A stretch of DNA of 64,000 nucleotides from Agrobacterium tumefaciens (GCA_017744915.1 JAGIAH010000006.1:124001-188000); one strand, 5' to 3'; counted from the stretch's first letter, positions 36,489 to 45,312 are shown. Notes: generated by a model from the letters alone, not told the origin. A program made the numbers and translations.

Positions 36489-37053
36489 AAGACTTGCGTT
36501 ATGATATACTCAAAATTGCGTACGTGGCCGCCAGCGGCAGAAGCGCCGCAATTTACAAGGGCTTTGTAGAAACGTTTGACCTTGAGTTTAAGGCGGCGAG
36601 TCGGAGCGCTGTTTCAGACGCTTTCGGGCCGACAACCAGGGGGCAAGGCTATCGTAACCGGGCATCAAGTTACAGTGCGACGAACAATCCCGCTGATAAG
36701 AACTGGACCGCGAGATACAGGAAACTCCGTCTCTTGCGGCTCACGCTCCAATTCACATCAACGAGCCGGAAGAGACCATATCTAACGCGGAGGATGGCCC
36801 AAACGCCCGGGTGGCGGCGCTCCCGGAAACTGGCGGAAAACGGGAATATCGACAGATTCAGGACATTGACACTATCTGATCTTCGATCTATTGGATGCCG
36901 GATCGGTGGCGTCGCAGATGTGCGAAGGCAACATGAAAAAAGCGAAATCTGTCACTAGTCTAAATGTGATCATTTCGTTTTGCGCGAGCGATAATTGACT
37001 GGAAAGCAATTCAGCACCGTCAGACAACCAGAAAACAAATCAAGGATGTTTCC
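36489..37053. other. Intergenic region with a doubtful 154-codon frame
   Basis: A forward frame spans 36494-36958 (TTG start) but its product is Arg/Ser-rich with no recognisable motif. A second frame at about 36720-36870 gives a more ordinary composition (ETPSLAAHAPIHINEPEE) but no start. Either could be debris of a lost glycan gene. The last 100 bases should hold the exporter promoter. Confidence 0.35.
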
Positions 37054-38817
37054 GTGGTAGGATCTTTTTTGTCGCCAGACGACAAGAAGTTGCTGGTGCG
37101 ACTTTTTAAAGAAAACTTCAAAAAGCACGTTGGTTGGTATTCCCTAGCTATCGCTTCGATGTTCGTCGTCGCTGGCATGACGTCGCTCAGCGCATGGATC
37201 ATGCGCGATATCGTCAACAGCGTTTATCTTAAGCGTGGTTTCGATGTCGTCCTTGAGATCGCATTTTCAGTGGCCGCCATCTTTATCGTCAAGGGGTTGG
37301 CGACTTTCGTCCAGAGCTATTACCTGAGCAAGGCAGGCAACAGTATCGTTGCTGAGCAGCAACGAAAAATCTATGATCGCCTCCTGAAGCAGGGCGTCTC
37401 TTTTTTTCAGAACATGCCTTCTTCGGAACTACTCGTCCGCGTGACCTATAACGCCCAGTCGGCGCGTAATGTTATTGACACCATCGTAACATCGTTCGTC
37501 AGAGACCTGTTTTCCCTGCTGGGGCTAATCGTCGTCATGTTCGCTCAGAATTTTCTGTTGAGCGCCATTTCGATGATCATCGGCCCCTTGGCAATATTCA
37601 GCGTTCGATTGGTCCTCAAACGTGTACGTAAAATCATGGAGGCAGAGCTGGCCTCCATTGGCGAGATTGTCAATGTCGTACAGGAAACCAGCATAGGCGT
37701 TCGTGTCATCAAAGCGTTCTCGCTGGAGAAACTTATGCGCCAGCGCATGGACAAGGCGGTTTCCGATGTAGAGCATCGTTCAAACGGCATCGCAAAACTT
37801 GAGGCCGCGACGAGCCCGATCATGGAAACGTTGTCGGGCCTTGCTATTGCCGTGGTCATTGCCGTTTCTGGTTACACGGTCCTTGAGAAGGGCGGATCGC
37901 CAGGCGACCTCATGGCCTTTATTACGGCTTTGCTACTGGCATATGAACCCGCCAAGCGCCTCGCTCGTATGCGCGTGCAAATCGAAGGTGGCATGATTGG
38001 CGTTCGCATGATGTTCCAGGTGCTGGACGCGCCGTTGACGCTCACTGAAAAGAAGGATGCTTTACCTCTTCCCAAAGCGAGCGGCGATGTCGCACTGAAG
38101 AACGTCAGCTTCGAATACCTCTCGGATCAGCCGGTTCTGAAGGACGTCAGCGTCCTGTTCGAAGGCGGCAAGATGACCGCCTTGGTTGGACCATCAGGCA
38201 GCGGCAAATCCACTATCATCAATCTGATGATGCGCCTTTACGATCCGCAAAACGGCTCGGTTGAAATCAACGGAATGGATTTGCGCGACGTCTCTTTTGC
38301 TAGCCTGCGCGAACACGTGTCCTATGTCGGTCAGGAAACATTCCTGTTCTCGGGGACCGTAAAGCACAATATTTCCGTGGGTCGTGACAACGCGACGGAA
38401 GAAGAGATTATTGCCGCAGCCAAAGCCGCCAACGCACATGATTTTATCATGAAGATGCCCAACGGCTACGACACCAGGTTGGGCGAAAACGGCTCCGGCC
38501 TGTCAGGCGGTCAGCGGCAGCGCGTCGCAATTGCCCGAGCGATGCTGCGCGACGCCGACATATTGATCCTCGATGAAGCGACGAGCGCACTGGATTCGGA
38601 GTCTGAGGCCCTCGTCCGCGATGCTTTGGAGCGTCTGACTCTTAACAAAACCTCGATTGTCATCGCGCACAGGCTTTCCACGATCAATCGCGCCGACAAG
38701 ATCGTCGTGATGGACAATGGCGAAGTTGTCGAAGAGGGCAGCCGCCGCGAACTGCTTGCAACGGACGGTCTTTACAAGCGCCTTCACAGCATCCAGTTCG
38801 ACGCGGACGTCGCTTGA
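37054..38817 (+). CDS. ABC exporter, MsbA/PglK-type half transporter
   Basis: 587-residue fused transmembrane/ATPase half transporter that works as a homodimer. It starts with GTG seven bases after AAGGA. About six membrane helices span residues 25-310 (for example 'WYSLAIASMFVVAGMTSL', 'DLMAFITALLLAYEPAKRL'). The nucleotide-binding domain (about 340-580) has Walker A GPSGSGKST, Q-loop 'SYVGQETFLFSGTV', signature [13 protein letters not shown], Walker B ILILDEATSALD and H-loop IVIAHRLST. This class flips lipid A (MsbA) or lipid-linked glycans (PglK/Wzk). Closing a glycan island that lacks Wzx and Wzm/Wzt, it is the probable transporter of the product. General multidrug or lipid A export is the alternative. 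Confidence 0.92.
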   Translation: MVGSFLSPDDKKLLVRLFKENFKKHVGWYSLAIASMFVVAGMTSLSAWIMRDIVNSVYLKRGFDVVLEIAFSVAAIFIVKGLATFVQSYYLSKAGNSIVAEQQRKIYDRLLKQGVSFFQNMPSSELLVRVTYNAQSARNVIDTIVTSFVRDLFSLLGLIVVMFAQNFLLSAISMIIGPLAIFSVRLVLKRVRKIMEAELASIGEIVNVVQETSIGVRVIKAFSLEKLMRQRMDKAVSDVEHRSNGIAKLEAATSPIMETLSGLAIAVVIAVSGYTVLEKGGSPGDLMAFITALLLAYEPAKRLARMRVQIEGGMIGVRMMFQVLDAPLTLTEKKDALPLPKASGDVALKNVSFEYLSDQPVLKDVSVLFEGGKMTALVGPSGSGKSTIINLMMRLYDPQNGSVEINGMDLRDVSFASLREHVSYVGQETFLFSGTVKHNISVGRDNATEEEIIAAAKAANAHDFIMKMPNGYDTRLGENGSGLSGGQRQRVAIARAMLRDADILILDEATSALDSESEALVRDALERLTLNKTSIVIAHRLSTINRADKIVVMDNGEVVEEGSRRELLATDGLYKRLHSIQFDADVA

Positions 38818-39173
38818 TCAGCGAATAGATTCGGGCGGCAGTGCCGCCCGAATTGGCTTTTGTGCGCTCCTCCCAAGGCGCAAGCGGATTTGGGAGCATT
38901 TTGCCGCCGCGCGGTTTCCAAATCGCGTGCGTCTCGTCTCAAATGCGGCCCAATTTCCAACATTCCTTGGTCGGCCGTCCCTATCGGATCACGGCAAGGC
39001 TAAGTGGCCGATTGCGTCCAGTTCTCCGTGACAAGAGGCGGCATTATTACGCTGCCCTGCTCCAGCCTCACCCGCAGCAAAGTCGGAACCGTACTCGGCA
39101 TTGGTGGCCTTGGCAGACAGCGCCAAATCGTGACAGCATTCGGCGTGTAAGATCATCAGGAGACATGAGCAGA
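38818..39173. other. Intergenic region after the exporter
   Basis: Contains the exporter terminator. The frame of the next gene stays open back to 38841, but this leader is Arg/Gln-rich and lacks family similarity. A short stretch near 39075-39140 reads 'KVGTVLGIGGLGRQ', vaguely like a Rossmann loop, too short to call. Confidence 0.5.
38829..38859 (+). terminator. Terminator of the ABC exporter gene
   Basis: ATTCGGGCGGCA pairs with TGCCGCCCGAAT (11-12 bp, tight loop) and is followed by TGGCTTTT, starting 12 bases after the stop. Confidence 0.75.
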
Positions 39174-39959
39174 ATGACGGCGATCGAAAAACTGGCGGAG
39201 AGCTTCACAAAGGCAAGCCGCGAGGGTGCGCGAATTCCTCTGGCGAGGCTGGAGGCGGAAGGCCTTGTTCCTGGCACACCTGCAGAGGCCATGGGAGTTC
39301 AGCGGGCTTTTGCCGGATATTGGGGAAAACCAGTTGCCGGGTGGAAGCTGGCAATCCGCCCGGATGGCGAGGCCGTCGCGGCACCTATGCTCGATTGTTG
39401 CCGTGTCGATGATGCCAATATCGCTTCTTTTCCCCTTGAGGGCACCGAAGGCATCGAAGTCGAGATCTGCTTTACGCTCTCCGCCGATATCCCTGCCTCG
39501 GCCGAAGCTCCGCTGAGCAGAGCCGACCTGATGCGCTATATCGACAAGGTGCATCTGGGTGTCGAACTTCTCCGCTACAGGCTGGTGGAGAAAAATCAGG
39601 TGCCGTTTCCGCTGTTTCTCGCAGACCGCCTTGCCAACCATGGCTTCGTCATCGGCCCGCAGGTCGACAAAAGCATAGTGGAGGTTTTTGCCGGCAACGG
39701 CGAGGCCCTGCCGCAGCTCGTCGTCACCGAGGGATCAGTGGAACTCTTTAATGCCACGGTAAAACACCCGAATGTCGATCCGCTGGCGCCACTGTTGGCC
39801 TTTGCCAATGCGGCACTCAACACGGGCGACATGCTGAAAGCCGGCAACGTGGTGACAACCGGCAGCCTCTGCGGTGCGATACCGGGCACACTTTCCGGCA
39901 AGACACACATAAGGCTGGGATCGGTTGGCGCTCTCACCCTGTCGGGCCCCCAAAAATAG
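39174..39959 (+). CDS. 2-keto-4-pentenoate hydratase/FAH-like protein
   Basis: 261 residues from ATG MTAIEKLAESF. An ATG three codons earlier sits only two bases from AGGAG, and the long upstream extension is rejected. The family adds water to 2-hydroxypenta-2,4-dienoate (MhpD) or decarboxylates related acids. The metal-binding Glu pair is in 'EGIEVEICFTLSADIP', followed by 'KVHLGVELLRYRLV', 'LADRLANHGFVIGP' and a C-terminal 'GNVVTTGSLCGAIPG', all as in MhpD relatives. No other aromatic-catabolism genes adjoin it, so the substrate is open. It is convergent with the LysR gene. Confidence 0.85.
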   Translation: MTAIEKLAESFTKASREGARIPLARLEAEGLVPGTPAEAMGVQRAFAGYWGKPVAGWKLAIRPDGEAVAAPMLDCCRVDDANIASFPLEGTEGIEVEICFTLSADIPASAEAPLSRADLMRYIDKVHLGVELLRYRLVEKNQVPFPLFLADRLANHGFVIGPQVDKSIVEVFAGNGEALPQLVVTEGSVELFNATVKHPNVDPLAPLLAFANAALNTGDMLKAGNVVTTGSLCGAIPGTLSGKTHIRLGSVGALTLSGPQK

Positions 39960-40016
39960 ATTTCCTCCCACCGGGTTGCACAATCCCATTTCCCGGATGA
40001 CCGGGCGGGATACGGA

Positions 40017-40047
40017 AAACAGGCGCGTCTTTAATCGGCGCCTGTTT
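40017..40047. terminator. Bidirectional terminator between hydratase and LysR genes
   Basis: AAACAGGCGC and GCGCCTGTTT form a 10-bp perfect stem with an 11-base loop, with A residues on one side and T residues on the other, between convergent genes. Confidence 0.65.
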
Positions 40048-40056
40048 AGCGATGCG

Positions 40057-40962
40057 TCATTTCACCCGCCCATATTCACCGAGAAAATCGAGCAATGCCC
40101 GGATGCGTGCAGGAAGCGGCCCCCGCTGGCCGACATAAACCGCATGAAACGTCTCCTTTTCACCTGCATCGAGATGATCGAGGACAGATACGAGCCGGCC
40201 GGCGGCAATATCCTCCCGCACGGTGAAAGCGGCAAGGCGCACCAGCCCGACACCGGCGAGAGCAAGACGGCGAAGGCCCTCGCCGTCACTGACCTGCACG
40301 CGTCCCGTCGCGGGAATGACAACGGTCTTGCCGCCTTCCCGCAAAGGCCATCCGTCGATCGACCGGCTATAACCAAACCCGAGACGATTATGCCCTTCGA
40401 GATCGGCTATGCTCTGCGGCACACCGCAGCGCTCCAGATAATCCGGAGCGGCGGCAATGATCATCCCTGTGTCGCCGAGTTTCCGGGCAACGAGACTTGA
40501 GCTTTTCAGGGGCCCGGCGCGAACTGCGACGTCCATGCGCTCTGCGAGAAGGTCGACCACCAGATCCGTCTGGACGATATCGAGCGTGATGCCCGGATAA
40601 AGCGCCAGGAACCGCGGCAATATGGGCGCAAGAATATGCGTCGCATAGGACGCACTCGTGTTGATGCGCACGCGGCCAACCGGCTGTTCTCCCTCACCGG
40701 CGGCGCGTTCGGCCTCTTCGAGATCAGCGAGAATGCGGGTGGCCCGCTCATAAAAGGCGCAGCCCTCCGGCGTTATCTGCAACTGCCGGGTGGAACGGTT
40801 GAGCAGACGCGCCCCAAGGCGCGTTTCCAGCCGCGCGATCAGCTTGCTCACCGCCGAGGGCGTCATGTTTGCCGCCGCGGCCGCGCGCGAAAAACCTCCG
40901 AGTTCGATGACCCGCACGAAGATTTCCATCTCCCCTGCCCGGTTGATCTCAAGTCGCGCCAT
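40057..40962 (-). CDS. LysR-family transcriptional regulator
   Basis: 301 residues. N-terminal helix-turn-helix at about 5-65: 'MEIFVRVIELGGFSRAAAAA', 'TPSAVSKLIARLETRLGARL', 'NRSTRQLQITPEG'. A periplasmic-binding-like effector domain follows from about 95 ('GRVRINTSASYATHILAPIL', 'DVAVRAGPLKSSSLVARKL'). This subgroup (CrgA-like) often controls an adjacent divergent oxidoreductase. Here an aldo/keto reductase starts 186 bases away on the opposite strand, so that is the likely target. The inducer is unknown. Confidence 0.95.
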   Translation of the reverse strand: MARLEINRAGEMEIFVRVIELGGFSRAAAAANMTPSAVSKLIARLETRLGARLLNRSTRQLQITPEGCAFYERATRILADLEEAERAAGEGEQPVGRVRINTSASYATHILAPILPRFLALYPGITLDIVQTDLVVDLLAERMDVAVRAGPLKSSSLVARKLGDTGMIIAAAPDYLERCGVPQSIADLEGHNRLGFGYSRSIDGWPLREGGKTVVIPATGRVQVSDGEGLRRLALAGVGLVRLAAFTVREDIAAGRLVSVLDHLDAGEKETFHAVYVGQRGPLPARIRALLDFLGEYGRVK

Positions 40963-40971
40963 GATGACTTC

Positions 40972-40987
40972 ATCTCACAAGTGATAT
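40972..40987. promoter_or_regulatory. Candidate LysR binding site
   Basis: ATCTCACAAGTGATAT is an imperfect palindrome with TCAC/GTGA arms just upstream of lysR, in the intergenic region shared with the aldo/keto reductase. Assignment rests only on symmetry and position. Confidence 0.3.
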
Positions 40988-41148
40988 TATTTTCGGCATT
41001 CTATTTCATGTAAGAACGGGCGTCTATCTTCAGATGGCGGTTCAGAGCCATCGCAATCCCTCACCTGCCGCACCATGATGGAATGGACGGACTGGCGCAG
41101 CCATGTGCGCGGCGCCGGACCACTCCAGAAGCAAGAAAGGAATGCCCC

Positions 41149-42189
41149 ATGGAATATCGCTCTCTCGGTAAATCCGGCCTGAAAGTGCCGGTCCTGAGTT
41201 TCGGCACGGGAACCTTCGGTGGTTCCGGCCCACTCTTCAGCAATTGGGGCACATCGGACGCCACGGAAGCCCGCCGCCTTGTCGACATCTGCCTGGAAGC
41301 CGGCGTCAACCTGTTCGACACGGCAGATGTCTATTCCAACGGAGCGTCGGAAGAGGTCCTCGGCGAAGCCATCAGGGGACGGCGGGATGGCGTTCTGATC
41401 TCGACCAAGACCAGCCTGCCGATGGGTGATGGACCAAACGAGGCCGGCTCCTCCCGTTTCCGGCTGGTGCGTGCGGTGGAGGACGCGCTGCGACGACTCC
41501 AGACCGATTATATCGATATTCTCCAGCTCCATGCCTTCGATGCCTTTACGCCGGTTGAAGAGGTGTTGTCGACGCTCGATATGCTCGTCCGGTCCGGCAA
41601 GGTGCGCTATACCGGCGTGTCGAATTTTTCCGGCTGGCAGGTCATGAAATCGCTGGCGGTAGCCGATCGATACGGTTGGCCGCGTTATGTGGTCAACCAG
41701 GTTTATTATTCCCTGATCGGCCGCGACTACGAATGGGACCTGATGCCGCTTGGCGCGGATCAGGGCCTCGGCGCCATGGTCTGGAGCCCGCTGGGATGGG
41801 GGCGACTGACCGGAAAAATCCGCCGTAACGCCCCCCTGCCCGAAGGCAGCCGCCTGCATGAGACCGCGAGTTTCGGCCCGCCCGTGGATGAAGACCGGCT
41901 CTACCGTGTCATCGACGCACTGGATGCAATCGCGGAAGAAACCGGCAGGACCGTGCCGCAGATCGCCCTCAACTGGCTGCTCAGGCGACCCACTGTTTCC
42001 ACCGTGATCATCGGCGCACGCAATGAGGAACAGCTTCGCCAGAACCTCGATGCCGTGGGATGGGAGTTGACGCCCGCACAGGTGGCAAGGCTGGATGAGG
42101 CCAGTGAAACGACGGCCCCCTATCCGCATTTCCCGTATCGGCGGCAGGCTGGTTTTGCGCGGCTTAACCCGCCGGCCGTCACCGGCTAG
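41149..42189 (+). CDS. Aldo/keto reductase
   Basis: 346-residue NADPH-dependent (beta/alpha)8-barrel oxidoreductase of the voltage-gated-channel beta-subunit-like/YghZ type. ATG MEYRSLGKSGLKVP follows AAAGGAA. The catalytic Asp and Tyr are in 'NLFDTADVYSNGASEEVLG', the Lys in 'VLISTKTSLP' and the His in 'DILQLHAFDAFTP'. The cofactor site 'VSTVIIGARNEEQLRQNL' is typical. The frame is open 22 codons upstream without support. Divergent from the LysR gene and probably under its control. Physiological substrate unknown. Confidence 0.94.
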   Translation: MEYRSLGKSGLKVPVLSFGTGTFGGSGPLFSNWGTSDATEARRLVDICLEAGVNLFDTADVYSNGASEEVLGEAIRGRRDGVLISTKTSLPMGDGPNEAGSSRFRLVRAVEDALRRLQTDYIDILQLHAFDAFTPVEEVLSTLDMLVRSGKVRYTGVSNFSGWQVMKSLAVADRYGWPRYVVNQVYYSLIGRDYEWDLMPLGADQGLGAMVWSPLGWGRLTGKIRRNAPLPEGSRLHETASFGPPVDEDRLYRVIDALDAIAEETGRTVPQIALNWLLRRPTVSTVIIGARNEEQLRQNLDAVGWELTPAQVARLDEASETTAPYPHFPYRRQAGFARLNPPAVTG

Positions 42190-42629
42190 GGCTTTTTTAG
42201 ACTGGCGGGTGGCGGCGCTTCGAGCTGCCCCAGCCGCCAGAAAACCAAAGAGGCGGCCAGTCGTGCAGCTGTCGCGGTGAAAAGCGGTCGTGCAGCGCTT
42301 GGTCGCCGTCTTGTTCACGAGAAGGAAAGCGCGAAGCGGCTCGGATGGCAGATGGCCGCCGTGTGGCAAGGCGCGCATACATGGTGGGCACTTGTCCGCG
42401 GGGAAGCTCAGTATTCACGAAGGCACTCGAAGAATGGGTCGCCATGGTGAAGGTTGGCAAGCGGTAGTCCGCGCCATCGAGGTGCATGTTTTATAGGCCC
42501 GCCAGCCGGTGATTTTACCCCTCAAAAACCGCTTGACCTCAACCGTGATTGAGGTCCTAGAAGTATTGTCACCTTGTTTTCGCAAGGCCTTTCCATGCTC
42601 TTGAGCAAACAGTTGACAAAGGATACCCC
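42190..42629. other. Intergenic region upstream of sodB
   Basis: No gene supported: short frames on both strands (for example reverse 42197-42487) lack motifs and ribosome sites. A possible weak terminator (GCCGG/CCGGC, then TTTTTT) lies at the end of the aldo/keto reductase gene. The last 100 bases hold the SoxR-type promoter. Confidence 0.6.
42533..42563 (+). promoter_or_regulatory. SoxR-box promoter of the sodB operon
   Basis: A -35 hexamer TTGACC (42533-42538) and a -10-like TAGAAG (42558-42563) are separated by 19 bases, the overlong spacing typical of MerR-family promoters. The spacer holds CCTCAA-N6-TTGAGG (42537-42554), the same half sites as the E. coli SoxR box. SoxR control of a sodB operon has, to my knowledge, been reported in Agrobacterium. 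Confidence 0.88.
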
Positions 42630-43229
42630 ATGGCTTTCCAGCTTCCCGACCTCCCCTATGCCCATGATGCGCTTACCTCTTCGGGCATGTCCGAGGAGAC
42701 GCTGAAGTTCCATCACGATCTTCACCACAAGGCCTATGTTGATAATCTCAACAAGGCGATTACCGGCACAGAATGGGAAAAAAGCAGCCTCGAGGACATC
42801 GTGCGGGGCACCTATGAGAAGGGCGCGGTGGCGCAATCCGGCATATTCAACAATGCCTCCCAGCACTGGAACCACAATCTCTTCTGGGAAATCATGGGAC
42901 CACAAAAACACGCGATGCCCCGGCTGCTGGAAGACGCGCTGACGCAGTCCTTCGGCTCTGTGGCGCTGTTCAAGCAGAATTTCGCCCTTGCCGGCGCATC
43001 GCAGTTCGGCTCGGGCTGGGCGTGGCTGGTGGTGGATACCGATGGTACGCTGAAGATCACCCGCACGGAAAACGGCGTCAATCCGCTGTGCTTCGGCCAG
43101 AAGGCACTTCTCGGCTGCGATGTGTGGGAACACAGCTATTACATCGACTTCCGCAACAAGCGTCCAGCCTATGTCGAGAACTTCCTCGACAATCTGGTGA
43201 ACTGGCAGGCAGTGGCAGCCCGTCTCTGA
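42630..43229 (+). CDS. sodB: Iron/manganese superoxide dismutase
   Basis: Cytoplasmic enzyme converting superoxide to oxygen and peroxide. The 199-residue protein has all four metal ligands: His in '[17 protein letters not shown]', His in '[12 protein letters not shown]', and Asp/His in '[13 protein letters not shown]'. The sequence around 'GSGWAWLV' and 'ALLGCDVW' is the Fe-type pattern. ATG follows AAAGGA. It is first in an operon with a ferredoxin and a flavin reductase behind a SoxR-type promoter, so it should be induced by redox-cycling compounds. Confidence 0.97.
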   Translation: MAFQLPDLPYAHDALTSSGMSEETLKFHHDLHHKAYVDNLNKAITGTEWEKSSLEDIVRGTYEKGAVAQSGIFNNASQHWNHNLFWEIMGPQKHAMPRLLEDALTQSFGSVALFKQNFALAGASQFGSGWAWLVVDTDGTLKITRTENGVNPLCFGQKALLGCDVWEHSYYIDFRNKRPAYVENFLDNLVNWQAVAARL

Positions 43230-43332
43230 TTTGAGCCCCACCGATCCGGCCTGCGCCGCTTCCCTGGGCGGCTGGCCGGGTCAGGCGCAGCCGGACAGCC
43301 GCCGTCCGGCTGCAACTCCATTCGAGCATCCC

Positions 43333-43668
43333 ATGCCCTATGTCGTCACCGAAAACTGCATCGCCTGCAAATACATGGACTGCGTGGAAGTCTGCCCGGT
43401 CGAATGTTTTTATGAAGGCGAGAACATGCTCGTCATTCACCCCGATCAATGTATCGATTGCGGCATCTGCGAGCGGGAATGTCCCGCCGCCGCAATCAGA
43501 CCGGATACCGAGGCCGGGCTGCATGTCTGGCTCGACCTCAATCGCCACTATTCCGGCATCTGGCCGCGCGTACACCAGAAAAGGACGCCGTCGGACAATG
43601 CCGACATCATGAATGGCGCTGCGGCCAAATTTTCCATTTTTTCGAAAAATCCGGGAGCGGGCGGTTAG
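43333..43668 (+). CDS. fdxA: 7Fe ferredoxin
   Basis: Small electron carrier (111 residues from [12 protein letters not shown]) with one [3Fe-4S] and one [4Fe-4S] cluster. The cysteine pattern is '[18 protein letters not shown]' followed by '[16 protein letters not shown]'. The C-terminal extension '[18 protein letters not shown]' is the usual FdxA tail. The frame is open back to 43231, but only the family start has the correct N-terminus. Located between sodB and a flavin reductase, it may pass electrons in re-reducing SoxR or other iron-sulphur centres under oxidative stress (inference). Confidence 0.93.
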   Translation: MPYVVTENCIACKYMDCVEVCPVECFYEGENMLVIHPDQCIDCGICERECPAAAIRPDTEAGLHVWLDLNRHYSGIWPRVHQKRTPSDNADIMNGAAAKFSIFSKNPGAGG

Positions 43669-43679
43669 CCCGGCACTGC

Positions 43680-44249
43680 ATGTCTCATAATCTCAGGCTG
43701 ATCGATGGCGGTGTGGTCACGCACGCGCATGTTCCGCTGAAAACCTCTGCCGCACCGATGGTCTCGCCACGGGAATTCAAGGACGCAATGGCAGGTCTCG
43801 CATTCACCGTGGCCGTGGCCACGGCCTGCCATGCCGGAGAGCGCATCGGACGCACGATCACCTCTTTCATGCCACTTAGCGCCGAGCCGCCGCTTTTGAT
43901 GATCTCCATCGACGCCTGCAGCCGCATGGTCGATCTTATCGCCGCAAACCGGGGGTTTTCCGTTGCAGCGCTGGCCAGAGGGCAGGAAGATATTGCCGAC
44001 ATGTTTGCAGGAAAGGGAAGCCTGCCGGACCGGTTCTGCCTTGGCGCCTGGAGCACATGGCCCTCGGGCAACCCGAAGCTTGCCGATACGCTGCTGTCCA
44101 TGGACTGCGAACTCGTCGGCTCCATCGATGCCGCAGACCATATCCTCTTCGTCGGCGCCATCGTTGAAGCAACGTCTGATCCGCTGCGTTTGGCCCTGCT
44201 CTGGAACAAGCGGGGCTATGCGGACACGGGTGAAGGCAGCACCGTCTAG
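43680..44249 (+). CDS. Flavin reductase-like FMN-binding protein
   Basis: 189 residues from ATG MSHNLRLIDG; a later start at MVSPREFKDA is also possible because the ribosome site is weak. The split-barrel FMN domain is clear: 'FKDAMAGLAFTVAVATA', 'RIGRTITSFMPLSAEPPLL' and 'SRMVDLIAANRGFSVAAL', with 'DHILFVGAIVEATSDP' at the end. Such proteins reduce flavins with NAD(P)H for a partner. It starts 11 bases after the ferredoxin gene, completing the SoxR-type sodB operon. Confidence 0.88.
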   Translation: MSHNLRLIDGGVVTHAHVPLKTSAAPMVSPREFKDAMAGLAFTVAVATACHAGERIGRTITSFMPLSAEPPLLMISIDACSRMVDLIAANRGFSVAALARGQEDIADMFAGKGSLPDRFCLGAWSTWPSGNPKLADTLLSMDCELVGSIDAADHILFVGAIVEATSDPLRLALLWNKRGYADTGEGSTV

Positions 44250-44340
44250 TCGTAAAACCCTGTCCGACGGAGCCGGCGGGATGGACAAGAGCGCCGGGTG
44301 TCTTGACCACACCCGGCAATAGCGCGTCCGAGCCGCAGGC

Positions 44341-45237
44341 TCACCGTGTCCAGGCTCTACCCGTCTTGCCAGCATCCGTCTTCAGCCAGCCAGTAAAGGC
44401 TTCGATTTCATCCGTCTGGATCGCCCCGACGCCCGCCTGCGCGAGAGCGCCCCACACAGCTTCGGGATCTGCCAGCGCCCGCGTATCGTTGAAATCGAGG
44501 CAATGAGCTACGTCGAGCGTATTGATCCAGACACGGATATTCTGGCGCTCCAGCTCGGCGCGACCCTCCGCGAAATCGGCGATATCGGTAAATTTCACCT
44601 CGATCATCGGCGCCTTCAACGCCTCGATGCGGCGCAGATCCTCGGCAAACCTGCCCTTTCTCACCGGAAACATCGGCATATGCGGAATCCTGCCGAACCA
44701 GTTGGTATCGAGCACCTCGAAACGGGCCGCTTCGGGATCGATATCGGTCTTCACCAGCACCTGCTTCTCGATGCCGAGCCGCAGCACGGTTTCCATCACC
44801 TGCGGCAGATCGCGGGGGAATTTGGTATCGATATTGACGGCGATCTTGCCACGCGCCTCTTCCAGCAATTCTTCCAGCGTCGGCACACATTCATCGGTAA
44901 TCTCGGCCCCCTCCCCACCGGCGCCGGCCTTCAGCCTTGCCGCGCGAACCACCTCGAAGGTCAGAGCGCTTATGGTTCCCTTCCCTGTCGTGGTGCGGTC
45001 GAGTGTTTTGTCGTGAATAACCACCAGCCGCCCGTCGGCCGTCGTCTGCGTGTCGATCTCGATCATCTCGACACCGGCGTCAATCGCGGCGCGAACGGAG
45101 GCCAGGGAATTTTCGACGGTGGCGATCCAGAAACCACGATGGGCAATGGTCAGGATGGCCGGATTGTCGCGCGAGCAGAGTGTGACGACATCGCAGGAGC
45201 GGGCAGTTTTGGGGGAGGCAACGAGGGTCTGGTGCAT
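44341..45237 (-). CDS. Glycerophosphodiester phosphodiesterase family protein
   Basis: TIM-barrel phosphodiesterase releasing glycerol-3-phosphate from glycerophosphodiesters. The 298-residue call starts at MHQTLVASPK; the frame is open 31 codons upstream. The metal and catalytic residues are intact: His-Arg in 'ILTIAHRGFW', Glu/Asp in 'GVEMIEIDTQTTADG' and His in 'LVVIHDKTLDRTT'. 'AVNIDTKFPRDLPQVM' and 'VWINTLD' follow the family pattern. No signal peptide is seen, so it is probably cytoplasmic. It diverges from a ROK regulator gene, which may control it. Confidence 0.92.
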   Translation of the reverse strand: MHQTLVASPKTARSCDVVTLCSRDNPAILTIAHRGFWIATVENSLASVRAAIDAGVEMIEIDTQTTADGRLVVIHDKTLDRTTTGKGTISALTFEVVRAARLKAGAGGEGAEITDECVPTLEELLEEARGKIAVNIDTKFPRDLPQVMETVLRLGIEKQVLVKTDIDPEAARFEVLDTNWFGRIPHMPMFPVRKGRFAEDLRRIEALKAPMIEVKFTDIADFAEGRAELERQNIRVWINTLDVAHCLDFNDTRALADPEAVWGALAQAGVGAIQTDEIEAFTGWLKTDAGKTGRAWTR

Positions 45238-45292
45238 CGGTCGGCTTTCAGGTGTTACGTTTGGCGGGTCTTGCCAGGTCCAAATTAATACA

Positions 45293-45312
45293 CATAAAGC
45301 GTAATATTTATG
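45293..45312. promoter_or_regulatory. Inverted repeat between phosphodiesterase and ROK regulator
   Basis: CATAAA-N8-TTTATG lies in the AT-rich part of the divergent promoter region. ROK regulators bind TTTA/TAAA-type palindromes, so this is a candidate operator. Confidence 0.35.

Noticed and set aside
39075..39140. Short Rossmann-like stretch KVGTVLGIGGLGRQ
   Set aside because: Only about 14 residues resemble an alcohol dehydrogenase loop; no other motif is nearby.
38841..39173. N-terminal extension of the hydratase-like gene
   Set aside because: Begins inside the exporter terminator, has no family similarity, and a start with AGGAG upstream exists at 39165-39174.
40987..42378. 463-codon reverse frame opposite the aldo/keto reductase gene
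   Set aside because: It mirrors the aldo/keto reductase, whose motifs and ribosome site are clear; the translated product is low in recognisable structure and Arg/His/Gln-rich.
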